Part shown: positions 29,143 through 38,330 of the stretch, one piece after another
Layout: each line of letters opens with the position of its first letter
How positions within the stretch are numbered: position 1 is the first letter of the stretch
Source of the DNA: Collimonas rhizosphaerae
Lineage (GTDB): Bacteria > Pseudomonadota > Gammaproteobacteria > Burkholderiales > Burkholderiaceae_D
Reading direction: 5' to 3'
Length of the DNA: 64,000 bases
Assembly: GCF_038896935.1 (NCBI RefSeq)
Contig: NZ_JBANDC010000008.1
Span: 186,001 to 250,000 of the forward strand
Position numbers and translations under genes: made by a program
Notes under the pieces: model-generated
What the model was told of the DNA's origin: nothing
What the model saw: only the letters and a program-made list of their open reading frames with translations
The model's database searches: none

Positions 29143-29949
29143 ATGAAAGCATGCAAGCAATTCCGTGCCGGCAAGCAGACCAATATCAAGGATGCCGACG
29201 CCGAACAGAAACCGCTCTCCAGCGGCGACAAGCTCAAGGACCGGGAGCAGGTAGCGGCGCTGGCGGTGGAAATCGCCGTGCTGCAGGAAATGCTGTACGC
29301 CGCGCAGGAGCACAAGGTGCTGGTGGTGCTGCAGGGTACCGACACCAGCGGCAAGGACGGCACCGTAAAAGGGGTGTTCAACCTGATCAATCCGCAAGGC
29401 ATCCAGATTGCCAACTTCAAGGCCCCCAGCACCATCGAGCGCGCCCACGACTATCTGTGGCGGGTGCACCAGCAGGTGCCGCAGCAGGGCGAGATCGTGG
29501 TCTTCAACCGCAGCCACTATGAAGACGTGCTGATCACCCGCGTGCACGACTGGATCGACGAGGACGAATGCGAACGCCGCTATGCCCAGATCCGCGATTT
29601 CGAGAGAATGCTGGCGGAAACCGGCACCACCATCATCAAGTGCCTGTTGCACATTTCCAAAGACGAGCAGCGCAACCGCTTGCAGGAACGCATCGACGAT
29701 CCGGCCAAGCACTGGAAATTCGACATGCAAGACTTGGAAGAGCGCAAAAGCTGGGACAAATACCAGGTATTGTTTGGCAAGGCGATCGATGCCACCGATG
29801 CCGACCACGCGCCCTGGTATGTGATCCCGGCCAATTCCAAGACGCACCGCAACCTGGCGATCGCCAGCATCCTGCTGGAAACCCTGACTGACCTGAAACT
29901 GAAGCCGCCGCCCGCCAAACCTGAATTAAAAGGCTTGAAGATAGAATGA
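29143..29949 (+). CDS. Polyphosphate kinase 2 family protein
   Basis: The protein has 268 residues of the PPK2 family. Walker A is GTDTSGKDGTVKGVF at about residues 65-79. The NRSHYEDVL block near residue 123 and the Walker B / lid region (HDWIDEDECERRYAQIRDFERML) follow. Enzymes of this type transfer phosphate from polyphosphate to AMP, ADP or GDP. Class assignment (AMP versus ADP use) is not safe from sequence alone. GGAGAGAAC precedes the ATG. Confidence 0.9.
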   Translation: MKACKQFRAGKQTNIKDADAEQKPLSSGDKLKDREQVAALAVEIAVLQEMLYAAQEHKVLVVLQGTDTSGKDGTVKGVFNLINPQGIQIANFKAPSTIERAHDYLWRVHQQVPQQGEIVVFNRSHYEDVLITRVHDWIDEDECERRYAQIRDFERMLAETGTTIIKCLLHISKDEQRNRLQERIDDPAKHWKFDMQDLEERKSWDKYQVLFGKAIDATDADHAPWYVIPANSKTHRNLAIASILLETLTDLKLKPPPAKPELKGLKIE

Positions 29950-30045
29950 ATTTAACGGCGGCAACCACTATAATTGTTTGCTGTTAAGAAAAAATCATAT
30001 AAACAGTTTGATCCGTGACGTTAGCAAAAATGAAGGAGACATGAC

Positions 30046-30861
30046 GTGCGCCGCTGGTTGCCGGAACTGATCGCATTACCGCTCTTGCCATGGCTGCTCA
30101 TACAAGGCCGTCGCACGCGCCGCATTACGCCACGCCTGCCGGAAGCGATGGGACCGACCATCGGCCAGGCCCAGATCGCCGGCAGCACGGAGCCGCCGCA
30201 ACGGCCGCTGGCTTTGCTGACGATCGGCGAGTCGCCGGTGGCTGGAGTCGGCGTCGCCACCCATTACGAAGCGATCACCGGTCAGTTTGCCGCTGCGCTG
30301 GCGATGCGCTTGCAGCGTACCGTGACCTGGCAGGCGGTCGGCGAAAACGGCGCCACCCTGAGCGACGCCGTCAAGACCATGCTGCCCCAGGTGGCCTCGC
30401 AAAAGGTGGATATCGTGCTGATTGCGTTCGGCGTCAACGACACCACCGCATTCCGCTCCTGCAACCGCTACCGGGCCGAGCTGCTGCAGCTGATGCGCGA
30501 CCTGCAGGCGCACCTGGACCCGCGCCTGATCGTGATTTCCGGGATTCCGCCCATCCACGCCTTCCCGGCGCTGCCGGAACCCCTGCGCTATGTGCTTGGC
30601 TTGAAAGCCAAGGCGCTGGATGAAACGGTGGAACAGCTGATTGCCGAGCTGCCGGCAGACCTCGGCCAGCTGCGGGTAACGCGGGTGCCTATCCTGATCG
30701 ACATCAACGACCACGCCCTGATGGCGTCCGACGGCTATCATCCGTCCGCCAGCGGCGTCTCCCTGTGGGCGCGCCAGCTGGCGACCGCTGTCGCGGCCCA
30801 TTTGAAATCGATCAAGAAGAGCAAGCTGGCCGCGCAGCAGGCGGCCAGCAAGCAGGGCTGA
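30046..30861 (+). CDS. SGNH/GDSL-type esterase
   Basis: The protein has 271 residues, starting at GTG 30046 with GAAGGAGA upstream. The nucleophile block is LTIGESPVAGVGV near residues 64-76, in which the usual GDS is GES. The glycine and asparagine blocks (GENGATLSDAV and IAFGVNDTTAF) and the C-terminal DGYHPSASGVSLWA with the catalytic Asp-x-x-His complete the set. An N-terminal hydrophobic stretch (LIALPLLPWLLIQ) could be a membrane anchor or signal. The natural ester substrate is unknown. Confidence 0.85.
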   Translation: MRRWLPELIALPLLPWLLIQGRRTRRITPRLPEAMGPTIGQAQIAGSTEPPQRPLALLTIGESPVAGVGVATHYEAITGQFAAALAMRLQRTVTWQAVGENGATLSDAVKTMLPQVASQKVDIVLIAFGVNDTTAFRSCNRYRAELLQLMRDLQAHLDPRLIVISGIPPIHAFPALPEPLRYVLGLKAKALDETVEQLIAELPADLGQLRVTRVPILIDINDHALMASDGYHPSASGVSLWARQLATAVAAHLKSIKKSKLAAQQAASKQG

Positions 30862-30882
30862 GCCGGCGACTTCCTGTACGGC

Positions 30883-31656
30883 TTACTTGAGCCACTGGTT
30901 GAGCACCCGGTCGTAGTCGCCGGTTGCTTTCAGCTGGTGCATCCAGGTGTCGACGAATTCCTTGAACGGCACATCGCCGCGCGGCAGCATGAACGCCTTT
31001 TCCGAGAATTGCAGCGGCTGGTCCGGACGGATCGCGCATAGCTGCGGATGCAGCTTGGCCTGCCACAGGGTTTCGCTGGCGTCGGTCACCATCACGTCGG
31101 CCTTGCCCTGCACGATCTGGTCGAAGATGGTGACATTGTCCGGGTGCAGGATCAGCTGCGCCTGCTTGTAGTTGGCGCGGGCGAATCGTTCATTGGTGCC
31201 GCCCGGGTTGACGATGGCGCGCGTGGCCGGCTGGTCGATCGCCGCCAGCGACTGGAATTTTGCGGCGTCGGCGCAACGCGCGATCGCCGCTTTGCCATCC
31301 ACCATGTGCGGGGCCGAAAACGAGACTTTCTTTTGCCGCTCAAGCGTCACCGATACGCCGCCCATGGCGATATCGCATTTCTCCAGGAAGTCGCTGGTCA
31401 GGTTGGTCCAGCTGGTCTTGACGAAGCGCGCTTCGACCCCGAGCGCCTTGGCCAGCGAGCGCGCCAGGTCGACATCGATGCCTTCGAAACTGTTGTCGCT
31501 CTTGAAAAACGTGAACGGCTTGTAGTCGCCGGTCATGCACACCCGCAGGCTGCCGGATTTGACGACTTCGTCGAGCCGCGACGGCGCGGTCTGGGCGGAG
31601 GCCGAGGTGGCTGTTGCGGCTAGCGCCAGCACCAGCGAGAAAATCAACGTCTTCAT
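30883..31656 (-). CDS. Periplasmic cyclohexadienyl dehydratase-like protein (PheC family)
   Basis: The protein has 257 residues; the start at 31656 follows AAGGAGA. A signal peptide (MKTLIFSLVLALAATATSAS-A) precedes a solute-binding-like fold. The segment IDQPATRAIVNPGGTNERFA, followed by the HPDNVTIFDQIVQGKADVMVTD block, closely matches my recollection of Pseudomonas PheC, the periplasmic enzyme that converts prephenate or arogenate to phenylpyruvate or phenylalanine. Sequence cannot fully exclude a plain amino-acid-binding protein, as PheC evolved from that fold. It is convergent with the SGNH gene and lies 20 bases downstream of the MocR-type regulator on the same strand. Confidence 0.75.
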   Translation of the reverse strand: MKTLIFSLVLALAATATSASAQTAPSRLDEVVKSGSLRVCMTGDYKPFTFFKSDNSFEGIDVDLARSLAKALGVEARFVKTSWTNLTSDFLEKCDIAMGGVSVTLERQKKVSFSAPHMVDGKAAIARCADAAKFQSLAAIDQPATRAIVNPGGTNERFARANYKQAQLILHPDNVTIFDQIVQGKADVMVTDASETLWQAKLHPQLCAIRPDQPLQFSEKAFMLPRGDVPFKEFVDTWMHQLKATGDYDRVLNQWLK

Positions 31657-31676
31657 GCAATCTCCTTGGTTAAAAA

Positions 31677-33185
31677 TCATTTCCAGTGGGTTTTTATGAT
31701 CGCCGCCAGCTTGTCGAAAGCCGGTGCGATCTGTTCATTCGGCACGCAGGCATAACCCAGCAGCAAACCCTGGTGCCTGGCGCCGGCGTTCATGAAATAG
31801 CGCGATAGCGGCCGCGCCACGATTCCCTCGGCGCGCGCGGCGCGGCTGATGGCCAGGTCGTCGCATTGCGGCGGCAAGCCCAGCGCCAGGTGCAGGCCGG
31901 CTTCGCCGCCGGTGAGCGTGATGCGGTCGCCGAAATGCCGTTCGATCGCAGCCTGCAGCAGGTGCAGGCGCTCCGCATACAAGACCCGCATGCGCCGGAT
32001 GTGCGAGGCAAAATGGCCTTCGGTCATGAAATCGGCCATGATCGCCTGCATGAAAACCTGGCTGCCGCGATACAGCTCGGAGACGCCGGTCGCAAACGCC
32101 GGCGCCAGCGATTCCGGCACCACCATGAAACCGATGCGCAGGCTGGGAAACATGGTCTTGCTGAAGGTGCCCATGTACAGCACGCGGTCGTCGGTATCCA
32201 TGCCCTGCAAGGACGCCAGCGGCCGGCTGCCGTAGCGGAATTCGCTGTCGTAGTCGTCTTCGATGATCCAGACCTTGCGGGTCGCTGCATATTCCAGCAG
32301 CATGCGCCGCCGCGACAAGCTCATCACCATGCCCAGCGGATACTGGTGCGACGGCGTGGCGCAGATGAAACGCGGCGGCTGGCGCAGGTTGGCCAGGCGC
32401 ATGCGCATGCCTTCGGCGTCGACCGGGATCGCCACCGGCTTGATGCCAAGCGAGTTGAGCACGCTGCGTGTGCCCCAGTAGCAAGGATCTTCGACCCAGG
32501 CGCTGTCGCCATGCTCGCCCAGCAGCTTGACCACGATGTCCAGCGACTGGTGGATGCCGGTGGTGATGATCACCTGGCTGGCGTTGCAGTTGACCGAACG
32601 CGCGATGCGCAGGTATTCGGCAACCGCTTCGCGCAGCGGCAGGTAGCCGCCGGCGTCGCCGTAGGTCAGCAGCTCGGCGCGCGAACGGCGCCAGTGCTTG
32701 TTTTGCAGGCGGCTCCAGATCTTGTTCGGGAACAGGGTGACGTCCGGCACGCCCGGCATGAACGCGCCCCACTGCAAATCGCTGACGCCGGCTTGCCGGA
32801 TCAGCGCCGCGCCATGGGCCGACAGTTCCGACTGGCCGCTGGGGTCGGTCAGCGGCGGGGTGTTCAGGCGGACTTCGGGAATCTGGTCGGGCGTGGTGTC
32901 GGCGATGAAGGTGCCGGCGCCGGCGCGGGTTTCCAGGTAACCCTCGGCGATCAGCTGTTCGTAGGCATAGGTCACGGTATTGCGCGATATGGCCAGTTCG
33001 CGCGCCAGGTCGCGCGAAGACGGCAGTTGCCAGCCGGATGGCAGCAGCTGCGACAGGATGGCTTCGCGGATGGCCTGGTAGATCTGCCGGTTGAGCGGCG
33101 CGCCTGTCCCTTTGGCCGCCTTGGCGCCGTCGACGCCGCGTTCCATGCGCATCAGCAAAAAATCGGTGAGCGAGGCGATGCGCAA
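31677..33185 (-). CDS. MocR/GabR-type transcriptional regulator (GntR HTH fused to aminotransferase fold)
   Basis: The protein has 502 residues. A GntR winged helix lies at about residues 30-100 (LNRQIYQAIREAILSQLLPSGWQLPSSRDLARELAISRNTVTYAYEQL). A class-I aminotransferase-like domain follows, with the PLP lysine in GTFSKTMFPSLRIGF. The start is TTG at 33185 with GGAG five bases upstream; ATG codons at 33152 and 33146 would remove part of the conserved N terminus. It is divergent from gabT, so a GabR-like role (PLP plus GABA activates gabTD) is the natural reading. Confidence 0.85.
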   Translation of the reverse strand: MRIASLTDFLLMRMERGVDGAKAAKGTGAPLNRQIYQAIREAILSQLLPSGWQLPSSRDLARELAISRNTVTYAYEQLIAEGYLETRAGAGTFIADTTPDQIPEVRLNTPPLTDPSGQSELSAHGAALIRQAGVSDLQWGAFMPGVPDVTLFPNKIWSRLQNKHWRRSRAELLTYGDAGGYLPLREAVAEYLRIARSVNCNASQVIITTGIHQSLDIVVKLLGEHGDSAWVEDPCYWGTRSVLNSLGIKPVAIPVDAEGMRMRLANLRQPPRFICATPSHQYPLGMVMSLSRRRMLLEYAATRKVWIIEDDYDSEFRYGSRPLASLQGMDTDDRVLYMGTFSKTMFPSLRIGFMVVPESLAPAFATGVSELYRGSQVFMQAIMADFMTEGHFASHIRRMRVLYAERLHLLQAAIERHFGDRITLTGGEAGLHLALGLPPQCDDLAISRAARAEGIVARPLSRYFMNAGARHQGLLLGYACVPNEQIAPAFDKLAAIIKTHWK

Positions 33186-33210
33186 AGTGGCTCCATTAGA
33201 AAACTGAAAG

Positions 33211-33240
33211 TGGCACTATATTATAGATCCAGCTCGGCCT
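33211..33240. promoter_or_regulatory. Shared promoter/operator region of the GabR-type gene and gabT
   Basis: The 107-base divergent gap contains GGCACTATATTATAGATCC. It offers -10-like hexamers (TATTAT, TATAGA) and an AT-rich core where a MocR dimer usually binds direct repeats. The exact start sites are not resolved. Confidence 0.35.
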
Positions 33241-33292
33241 TAGTATGCATCAAAGCTTGTACAAAAAACGCATATCGATTCTAGGAGCCAAG

Positions 33293-34615
33293 ATGAAAAA
33301 CGACGGATACCACGCAGCCGCGGCAGCGGCAACCACCAACGCTGCACTGCATCAACGGAAAAATGCCGCCACGCCGCGCGGCGTCGGCGTCATGTGCGAT
33401 TTCTACGCCTCGCATGCCTTGAATGCCGAAATCTGGGATGTGGAAAACCGCCGCTTCATCGATTTCGCGGCCGGCATCGCCGTCCTCAACACCGGCCATC
33501 GCCATCCGAAACTGGTCGCGGCGATCCAGGAACAGCTCGGCAAGTTCACCCATACCGCCTACCAGATCGTGCCTTATGCCAGCTATGTCGAACTAGCCGA
33601 GCGCATCAACGCCATCACGCCTGGCGGCCATGCCAAAAAAACCACCTTCTTCTCGACCGGCGCCGAAGCAGTAGAGAACGCCGTCAAGATCGCCCGCGCC
33701 GCCACCGGCCGCAGCGCCGTGATTGCGTTTTCCGGCGCGTTCCACGGCCGCACCATGATGGGCATGGCGCTGACCGGCAAAGTGGTGCCGTACAAGGTCG
33801 GTTTCGGCCCGTTCCCGGCCGAGGTCTACCATGTGCCGTTCCCGATGGAATTGCATGGCGTCAGCGTCGAGAGTTCGCTGGCCGCACTGCAGGCGCTGTT
33901 CAAGGCCGACGTCGATCCCAAGCGGGTCGCCGCCATCATCCTGGAGCCGGTGCAGGGCGAGGGTGGTTTCTACGCTGCGCCGCCGGCCTTGATGCAGGCG
34001 CTGCGCGCCTTGTGCGACGAGCATGGCATCCTGCTGGTGGTGGACGAAGTGCAGACCGGTTTTGCCCGCACCGGCAAGCTGTTCGCGGTAGAGCATTCCG
34101 GCGTGATCCCGGACCTGATGACGATGGCCAAGAGCCTGGCCGGCGGCATGCCGCTGTCGGCTGTGTGCGGCCGCGCCGAGATCATGGATGCGGCGGCGCC
34201 TGGCGGCCTGGGCGGCACTTACGCCGGCAATCCGCTGGCAGTGGCTTCCGCGCTGGCCGTGCTGGATGTGATCGAAGAAGAAAAACTGGTGGAGCGCGCC
34301 AACTTGCTGGGCGCCAAGCTGAAACAGGTACTGGAAGGCTTGCGTGCCGAGATCCCGCAGATTGCCGACATCCGCGGCCTGGGGGCGATGGTGGCGGTGG
34401 AATTCCTGCAGCCCGGCACGCGCCTGCCGGATGCCGAGTTCACCAAGAAGGTCCAGGCCGAGGCGCTCAAAAACGGCTTGCTGTTGTTGAGCTGCGGGGT
34501 CTACAGTAATGCGATCCGCTTCTTGTTTCCGCTGACCATAGAGGATAACTTGATGGATGAGGCGCTGGCCATCCTGAGCGCATCGATGCGCACTGTTGCA
34601 GCCGCTAAAACCTAG
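33293..34615 (+). CDS. gabT: 4-aminobutyrate-2-oxoglutarate aminotransferase
   Basis: The protein has 440 residues from the ATG at 33293 (AGGAG upstream). It is a class-III PLP aminotransferase: TFFSTGAEAVENAVKIARAATGR, FHGRTMMGMALTGKVVPYK, VVDEVQTGFARTGKLFA, and the PLP lysine in LMTMAKSLAGGMPLSAV. It converts GABA to succinate semialdehyde. The divergent GabR-like regulator, the following polyamine-type transporter and gabD make GABA the likely substrate; 5-aminovalerate is a possible side substrate. Confidence 0.92.
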   Translation: MKNDGYHAAAAAATTNAALHQRKNAATPRGVGVMCDFYASHALNAEIWDVENRRFIDFAAGIAVLNTGHRHPKLVAAIQEQLGKFTHTAYQIVPYASYVELAERINAITPGGHAKKTTFFSTGAEAVENAVKIARAATGRSAVIAFSGAFHGRTMMGMALTGKVVPYKVGFGPFPAEVYHVPFPMELHGVSVESSLAALQALFKADVDPKRVAAIILEPVQGEGGFYAAPPALMQALRALCDEHGILLVVDEVQTGFARTGKLFAVEHSGVIPDLMTMAKSLAGGMPLSAVCGRAEIMDAAAPGGLGGTYAGNPLAVASALAVLDVIEEEKLVERANLLGAKLKQVLEGLRAEIPQIADIRGLGAMVAVEFLQPGTRLPDAEFTKKVQAEALKNGLLLLSCGVYSNAIRFLFPLTIEDNLMDEALAILSASMRTVAAAKT

Positions 34616-34629
34616 ATTCGGCAGTTGAC

Positions 34630-34661
34630 CGCTCATTTGGGCCTGAAAAGCCCTATGAGCG
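34630..34661 (+). terminator. Stem-loop after gabT
   Basis: CGCTCAT (34630-34636) pairs with ATGAGCG (34655-34661), and an inner GGGC pairs with GCCC. A loosely T-rich stretch (CTGTTTATCTTTCGTTT) follows. It is a partial terminator or processing site between gabT and the transporter genes. Confidence 0.4.
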
Positions 34662-34710
34662 CTGTTTATCTTTCGTTTAATTCTAGGTTGAAACTTGTCG
34701 GGAGAATGAG

Positions 34711-35859
34711 TTGAAGCAAGAAAATATCGCCACCCACTTGCCCTTGGTGTCCAAGGAAGTTGCCGATAAGCCAGGCGCGCCGGATATCCTGGTGCAGTTT
34801 TCCGGCGTCAAGAAAACCTACGACGGCGAGAACCTGGTGGTCAAGGACCTCAACCTGGATATCCAGCGCGGCGAGTTCCTGACCTTGCTCGGGCCGTCCG
34901 GTTCCGGCAAGACCACCTGCCTGATGATGCTGGCCGGCTTCGAATTCCCCACCGGCGGCGAAATCCGCCTGGACGGCCAGCTGCTCAACAAGGTGCCGCC
35001 GCATAAACGCAACATCGGCATGGTGTTCCAGAACTATGCGCTGTTCCCGCACATGACCGTGGCGCAAAACGTCGCCTATCCGCTGCGGGTGCGCAACATC
35101 AGCGGCAGCGAACGGGCCGGCAAGGTCAAGAAAGCGCTGGACATGGTGCAGATGGGCAAGTTCGGCGACCGTTATCCGGCCCAGCTGTCCGGCGGCCAGC
35201 AGCAGCGCATCGCGCTGGCGCGGGCGCTGGTGTTCGATCCCAAGCTGGTGCTGATGGACGAGCCGCTGGGCGCGCTCGACAAGCAGCTGCGCGAACATAT
35301 GCAGCTCGAACTGAAAGCCCTGCACAAGCGGCTCGGCGTGACCTTTGTCTACGTCACCCATGACCAGAGCGAAGCGCTGACCATGTCAGACCGCGTCGCC
35401 GTGTTCGACCAGGGCATCATCCAGCAGCTGGCGGTGGTCGACCGTCTCTACGAATATCCCGAAAACCAGTTCGTGGCCGGTTTCATCGGCGACAACAACC
35501 GTTTCAACGGCGTGCTGGCGGCCAGCGAAGGCGCCAACGGCACGGTGCGTTTGCCGCATGGCGGTTTGCTGAGCGGGCTCAACGCCAACGACGCCGGCGT
35601 CGGCCGGCAGGTGGTCGCCTGCATCCGGCCGGAACGGATCCACCTGCTGCCGCTGGCCGATGCGCCGGAACAGGCTTTGCGCGTCAGCGTCAGCAGTCTG
35701 ATCTATTTCGGCGATCACGTGCGGGTGCGCTGCGCAATCCCGCAGCAGGACGACTGTTTCGTCAAGCTTTCCCTGAACGATCCGGCGCTGGCCGGGTTGT
35801 ACGAAGGTACAGAGGTTGCATTGGACATAGATCCCAAGCACCTGCGCATTTTCATTTGA
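34711..35859 (+). CDS. Polyamine/GABA-type ABC transporter ATP-binding protein (PotA-like)
   Basis: The protein has 382 residues and starts at TTG 34711 after GGGAG. Motifs in order: Walker A GPSGSGKTT near residue 68, Q-loop GMVFQNYALFPHMT, signature LSGGQQQRIALARAL, Walker B VLMDEPLGALD, switch TYVTHDQ-type (VYVTHDQSEAL), and a C-terminal TOBE domain. It is the first of four transporter genes between gabT and gabD, so it probably drives GABA or polyamine uptake. Confidence 0.9.
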   Translation: MKQENIATHLPLVSKEVADKPGAPDILVQFSGVKKTYDGENLVVKDLNLDIQRGEFLTLLGPSGSGKTTCLMMLAGFEFPTGGEIRLDGQLLNKVPPHKRNIGMVFQNYALFPHMTVAQNVAYPLRVRNISGSERAGKVKKALDMVQMGKFGDRYPAQLSGGQQQRIALARALVFDPKLVLMDEPLGALDKQLREHMQLELKALHKRLGVTFVYVTHDQSEALTMSDRVAVFDQGIIQQLAVVDRLYEYPENQFVAGFIGDNNRFNGVLAASEGANGTVRLPHGGLLSGLNANDAGVGRQVVACIRPERIHLLPLADAPEQALRVSVSSLIYFGDHVRVRCAIPQQDDCFVKLSLNDPALAGLYEGTEVALDIDPKHLRIFI

Positions 35860-35912
35860 AAATTTTCCGCACTTGTTCGCATTTGCTTTTTTTTAAATCC
35901 CGAGGAGACGTG

Positions 35913-36953
35913 ATGAAGTCGATATTCAAACCTGTTTTTAGCAGCGTTGTACTGGCGTTGGCTGCAGTAGGCATGGCGCAGGCGGCAGCCCTGACGGTGG
36001 TCAATTTCGGCGGCGCCAACGGCGCGGCGCAAAAAGTGGCCTACATCGATCCCTACGCCAAGGCTAGCGGCGACAAGATCACGGTCGTCGAATTCAACGG
36101 CGAGCTGGCCAAGGTCAAAGCCATGGTCGAAGCCAAGAAGGTCAGCTGGGATGTAGTGGAAGTGGATGCCGGCGATATCGGCCGCGCCTGCGAAGAAGGC
36201 TTGCTGGAAAAGATCGACTTCAGCAAGATCGGCAACAAGGCCGATTTCAGCCCTGCCGCCATCCATGAATGCGGCGTCGGCGCTTTCGTCTGGTCGACCG
36301 TGCTGGCCTACGATGCCGACAAGCTCAAGACCGCGCCGAAAACCTGGGCCGATTTCTGGGACACCAAGAAATTCCCCGGCAAGCGCGCCATGAAGAAGGG
36401 CGCCGAGTACACGCTGGAATTTGCGCTGATGGCCGATGGCGTGGCGCCGAAAGACGTCTACAAGCTGCTCGGCACCAAAGCCGGCGTCGACCGCGCCTTC
36501 AAGAAGCTGGATGAGCTCAAGCCGAATATCCAGTGGTGGGAAGCCGGCGCCCAGCCGCCGCAATTCCTGGTGGCGGGCGATGTCGTGATGTCGACCGCAT
36601 TCAACGGCCGTATCGACGCCGCGCAACGGGAAGGCAAGAATCTGAAGGTGAGCTGGATCGGCAGCATCTACACGCTTGATTTCTGGGTGATTCCAAAGGG
36701 CACGCCGAACAAGGCCGACGCCGAGAAATTCATTGCCTTCGCCAGCAAGCCGGATTCGCAAAAGGCTTACGCCAGCAATATCTCCTACGGTCCGGTGAAC
36801 AACCAGGCGCTCAAGCTGCTCGATCCGAAAACGCTGGCTAACCTGCCGACCTCGCCGACCAATGCCAAGGACGCCTTGCAACTGAGCCTGTCGTTCTGGA
36901 CCGACCATGGTGAAGAACTGGAGCAGCGTTTCACGGCCTGGGCCGCCAAGTAA
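35913..36953 (+). CDS. Polyamine/GABA-type ABC transporter substrate-binding protein (PotD-like)
   Basis: The protein has 346 residues from the ATG at 35913 (GAGGAGACG upstream). A signal peptide (FKPVFSSVVLALAAVGMAQA-A) ends near residue 23. The mature part has the SBP_bac_8 pattern: LTVVNFGGANGAAQKVAYIDPYAKASG and WDVVEVDAGDIGRACEEG. The WWEAGAQPPQFLVAGDVVMS region lies in the second lobe. The place between gabT and gabD points to GABA or putrescine-derived ligands. Confidence 0.9.
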   Translation: MKSIFKPVFSSVVLALAAVGMAQAAALTVVNFGGANGAAQKVAYIDPYAKASGDKITVVEFNGELAKVKAMVEAKKVSWDVVEVDAGDIGRACEEGLLEKIDFSKIGNKADFSPAAIHECGVGAFVWSTVLAYDADKLKTAPKTWADFWDTKKFPGKRAMKKGAEYTLEFALMADGVAPKDVYKLLGTKAGVDRAFKKLDELKPNIQWWEAGAQPPQFLVAGDVVMSTAFNGRIDAAQREGKNLKVSWIGSIYTLDFWVIPKGTPNKADAEKFIAFASKPDSQKAYASNISYGPVNNQALKLLDPKTLANLPTSPTNAKDALQLSLSFWTDHGEELEQRFTAWAAK

Positions 36954-37036
36954 GCAGACTGGCATGGCCGCAAGCTGTGTTGTCCACGGCTTGCGGCGGT
37001 TCTTTGCAATTCATCATCTAGCGCACCCGGAACACC

Positions 37037-38326
37037 ATGACTTCTATTGCATCTGCCGGCGTCAGTCCTGTCATGACGCCGCCCGCATCACCGCAGAATT
37101 CCCAGCTCAGGCGTGAGTTGCGCCAGGCCCAGTTCCGCAAGCGCGCCGCTGCACTGGCGCTGATCGCGCCGCTGGCGATTTTCCTGCTGCTGACTTTCCT
37201 GGTGCCGATCGCGATGCTGCTCAAGCGCGCTGTGGAAAATCCGGAAGTCGCCGCCACGCTGCCGCATACCGTGGCCGCGCTGAGCAACTGGGACCGCAAG
37301 AGCGCGCCGCCGGACGCCGCCTACGCCGGCCTCGCCAGCGACCTGCTGCGCGCCAGGGAAGACAGTTCGGCCGGCTCGCTGGCGCGCCGCCTCAATTCGG
37401 AAATCTCGGGCGCCCGTTCCATCATCATGAAAACCGCGCGCGCCTTGCCTTTGCTGGATGCCGACGGCAAACCGTTGCCGCCTGCGCAAATCAAGCAGGC
37501 GCTGATCGACATCGATGAGCAATGGAGCCAGCTGCCGTACTGGCAGGCGATCGCCAAGAACGGCGCGCCATATTCGCCGTACTACCTGCTGGCGGCGCTG
37601 GACCTGAAGCAGGACGCGTTCGGCCATATCGAAAAAGCCGATCCAAGCGCATCGGTATACCAGAAGATTTTCGGCCGCACGTTCTGGATGGGACTGGTCG
37701 CCACGCTGGCTTGCCTGGTGCTCGGTTATCCGCTGGCGTACTGGCTGTCGGCCATGTCGGAACGGCGCGCCAACCTGTTCATGATCCTGGTGCTGATTCC
37801 GTTCTGGACCTCGATCCTGGTGCGGGTCGCGGCCTGGATCGTATTGCTGCAGTCGGAAGGCCTGGTCAACAAGTCGCTGATGGCGACCGGCCTGACGCAG
37901 GCGCCGCTGGAACTGCTGTTCAACCGCATAGGCGTGTATATCGCCATGACCCACATCCTGCTGCCGTTCATGATCCTGCCGCTGTATAGCGTGATGAAGG
38001 CCATACCGCCAACCTACCTGCGCGCCGCGGTGTCGCTCGGCAGCCATCCGTTCGCCGCGTTCTGGCGCGTGTATGTGCCGCAAACCTATCCTGGCATCGG
38101 CGCCGGCGCCTTGCTGGTGTTCATCCTGTCGGTCGGCTACTACATTACGCCGGCGCTGCTGGGCGGGCCGAATGAGCAGATGGTGAGCTATTACATCGCT
38201 TATTTCACCAATGTCACCATCAACTGGGGCATGGCGTGTGCGCTGGGCGCGTTGCTGTTTGCCGCGACGCTGGTGCTGTACGGCGTGTACCGCCGCTTCA
38301 CCAAAAACGACGTGGCGATGGGATAA
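37037..38326 (+). CDS. Polyamine/GABA-type ABC transporter permease (PotB-like)
   Basis: The protein has 429 residues. The first membrane helix (LALIAPLAIFLLLTFLVPIAMLL) is followed by a ~150-residue periplasmic insert, then five more helices. The inner-membrane coupling loop is SLGSHPFAAFWRVYVPQTYPGIGAG. The long periplasmic insert is normal for this PotB subtype. Confidence 0.9.
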   Translation: MTSIASAGVSPVMTPPASPQNSQLRRELRQAQFRKRAAALALIAPLAIFLLLTFLVPIAMLLKRAVENPEVAATLPHTVAALSNWDRKSAPPDAAYAGLASDLLRAREDSSAGSLARRLNSEISGARSIIMKTARALPLLDADGKPLPPAQIKQALIDIDEQWSQLPYWQAIAKNGAPYSPYYLLAALDLKQDAFGHIEKADPSASVYQKIFGRTFWMGLVATLACLVLGYPLAYWLSAMSERRANLFMILVLIPFWTSILVRVAAWIVLLQSEGLVNKSLMATGLTQAPLELLFNRIGVYIAMTHILLPFMILPLYSVMKAIPPTYLRAAVSLGSHPFAAFWRVYVPQTYPGIGAGALLVFILSVGYYITPALLGGPNEQMVSYYIAYFTNVTINWGMACALGALLFAATLVLYGVYRRFTKNDVAMG

Positions 38327-38330
38327 GAAA

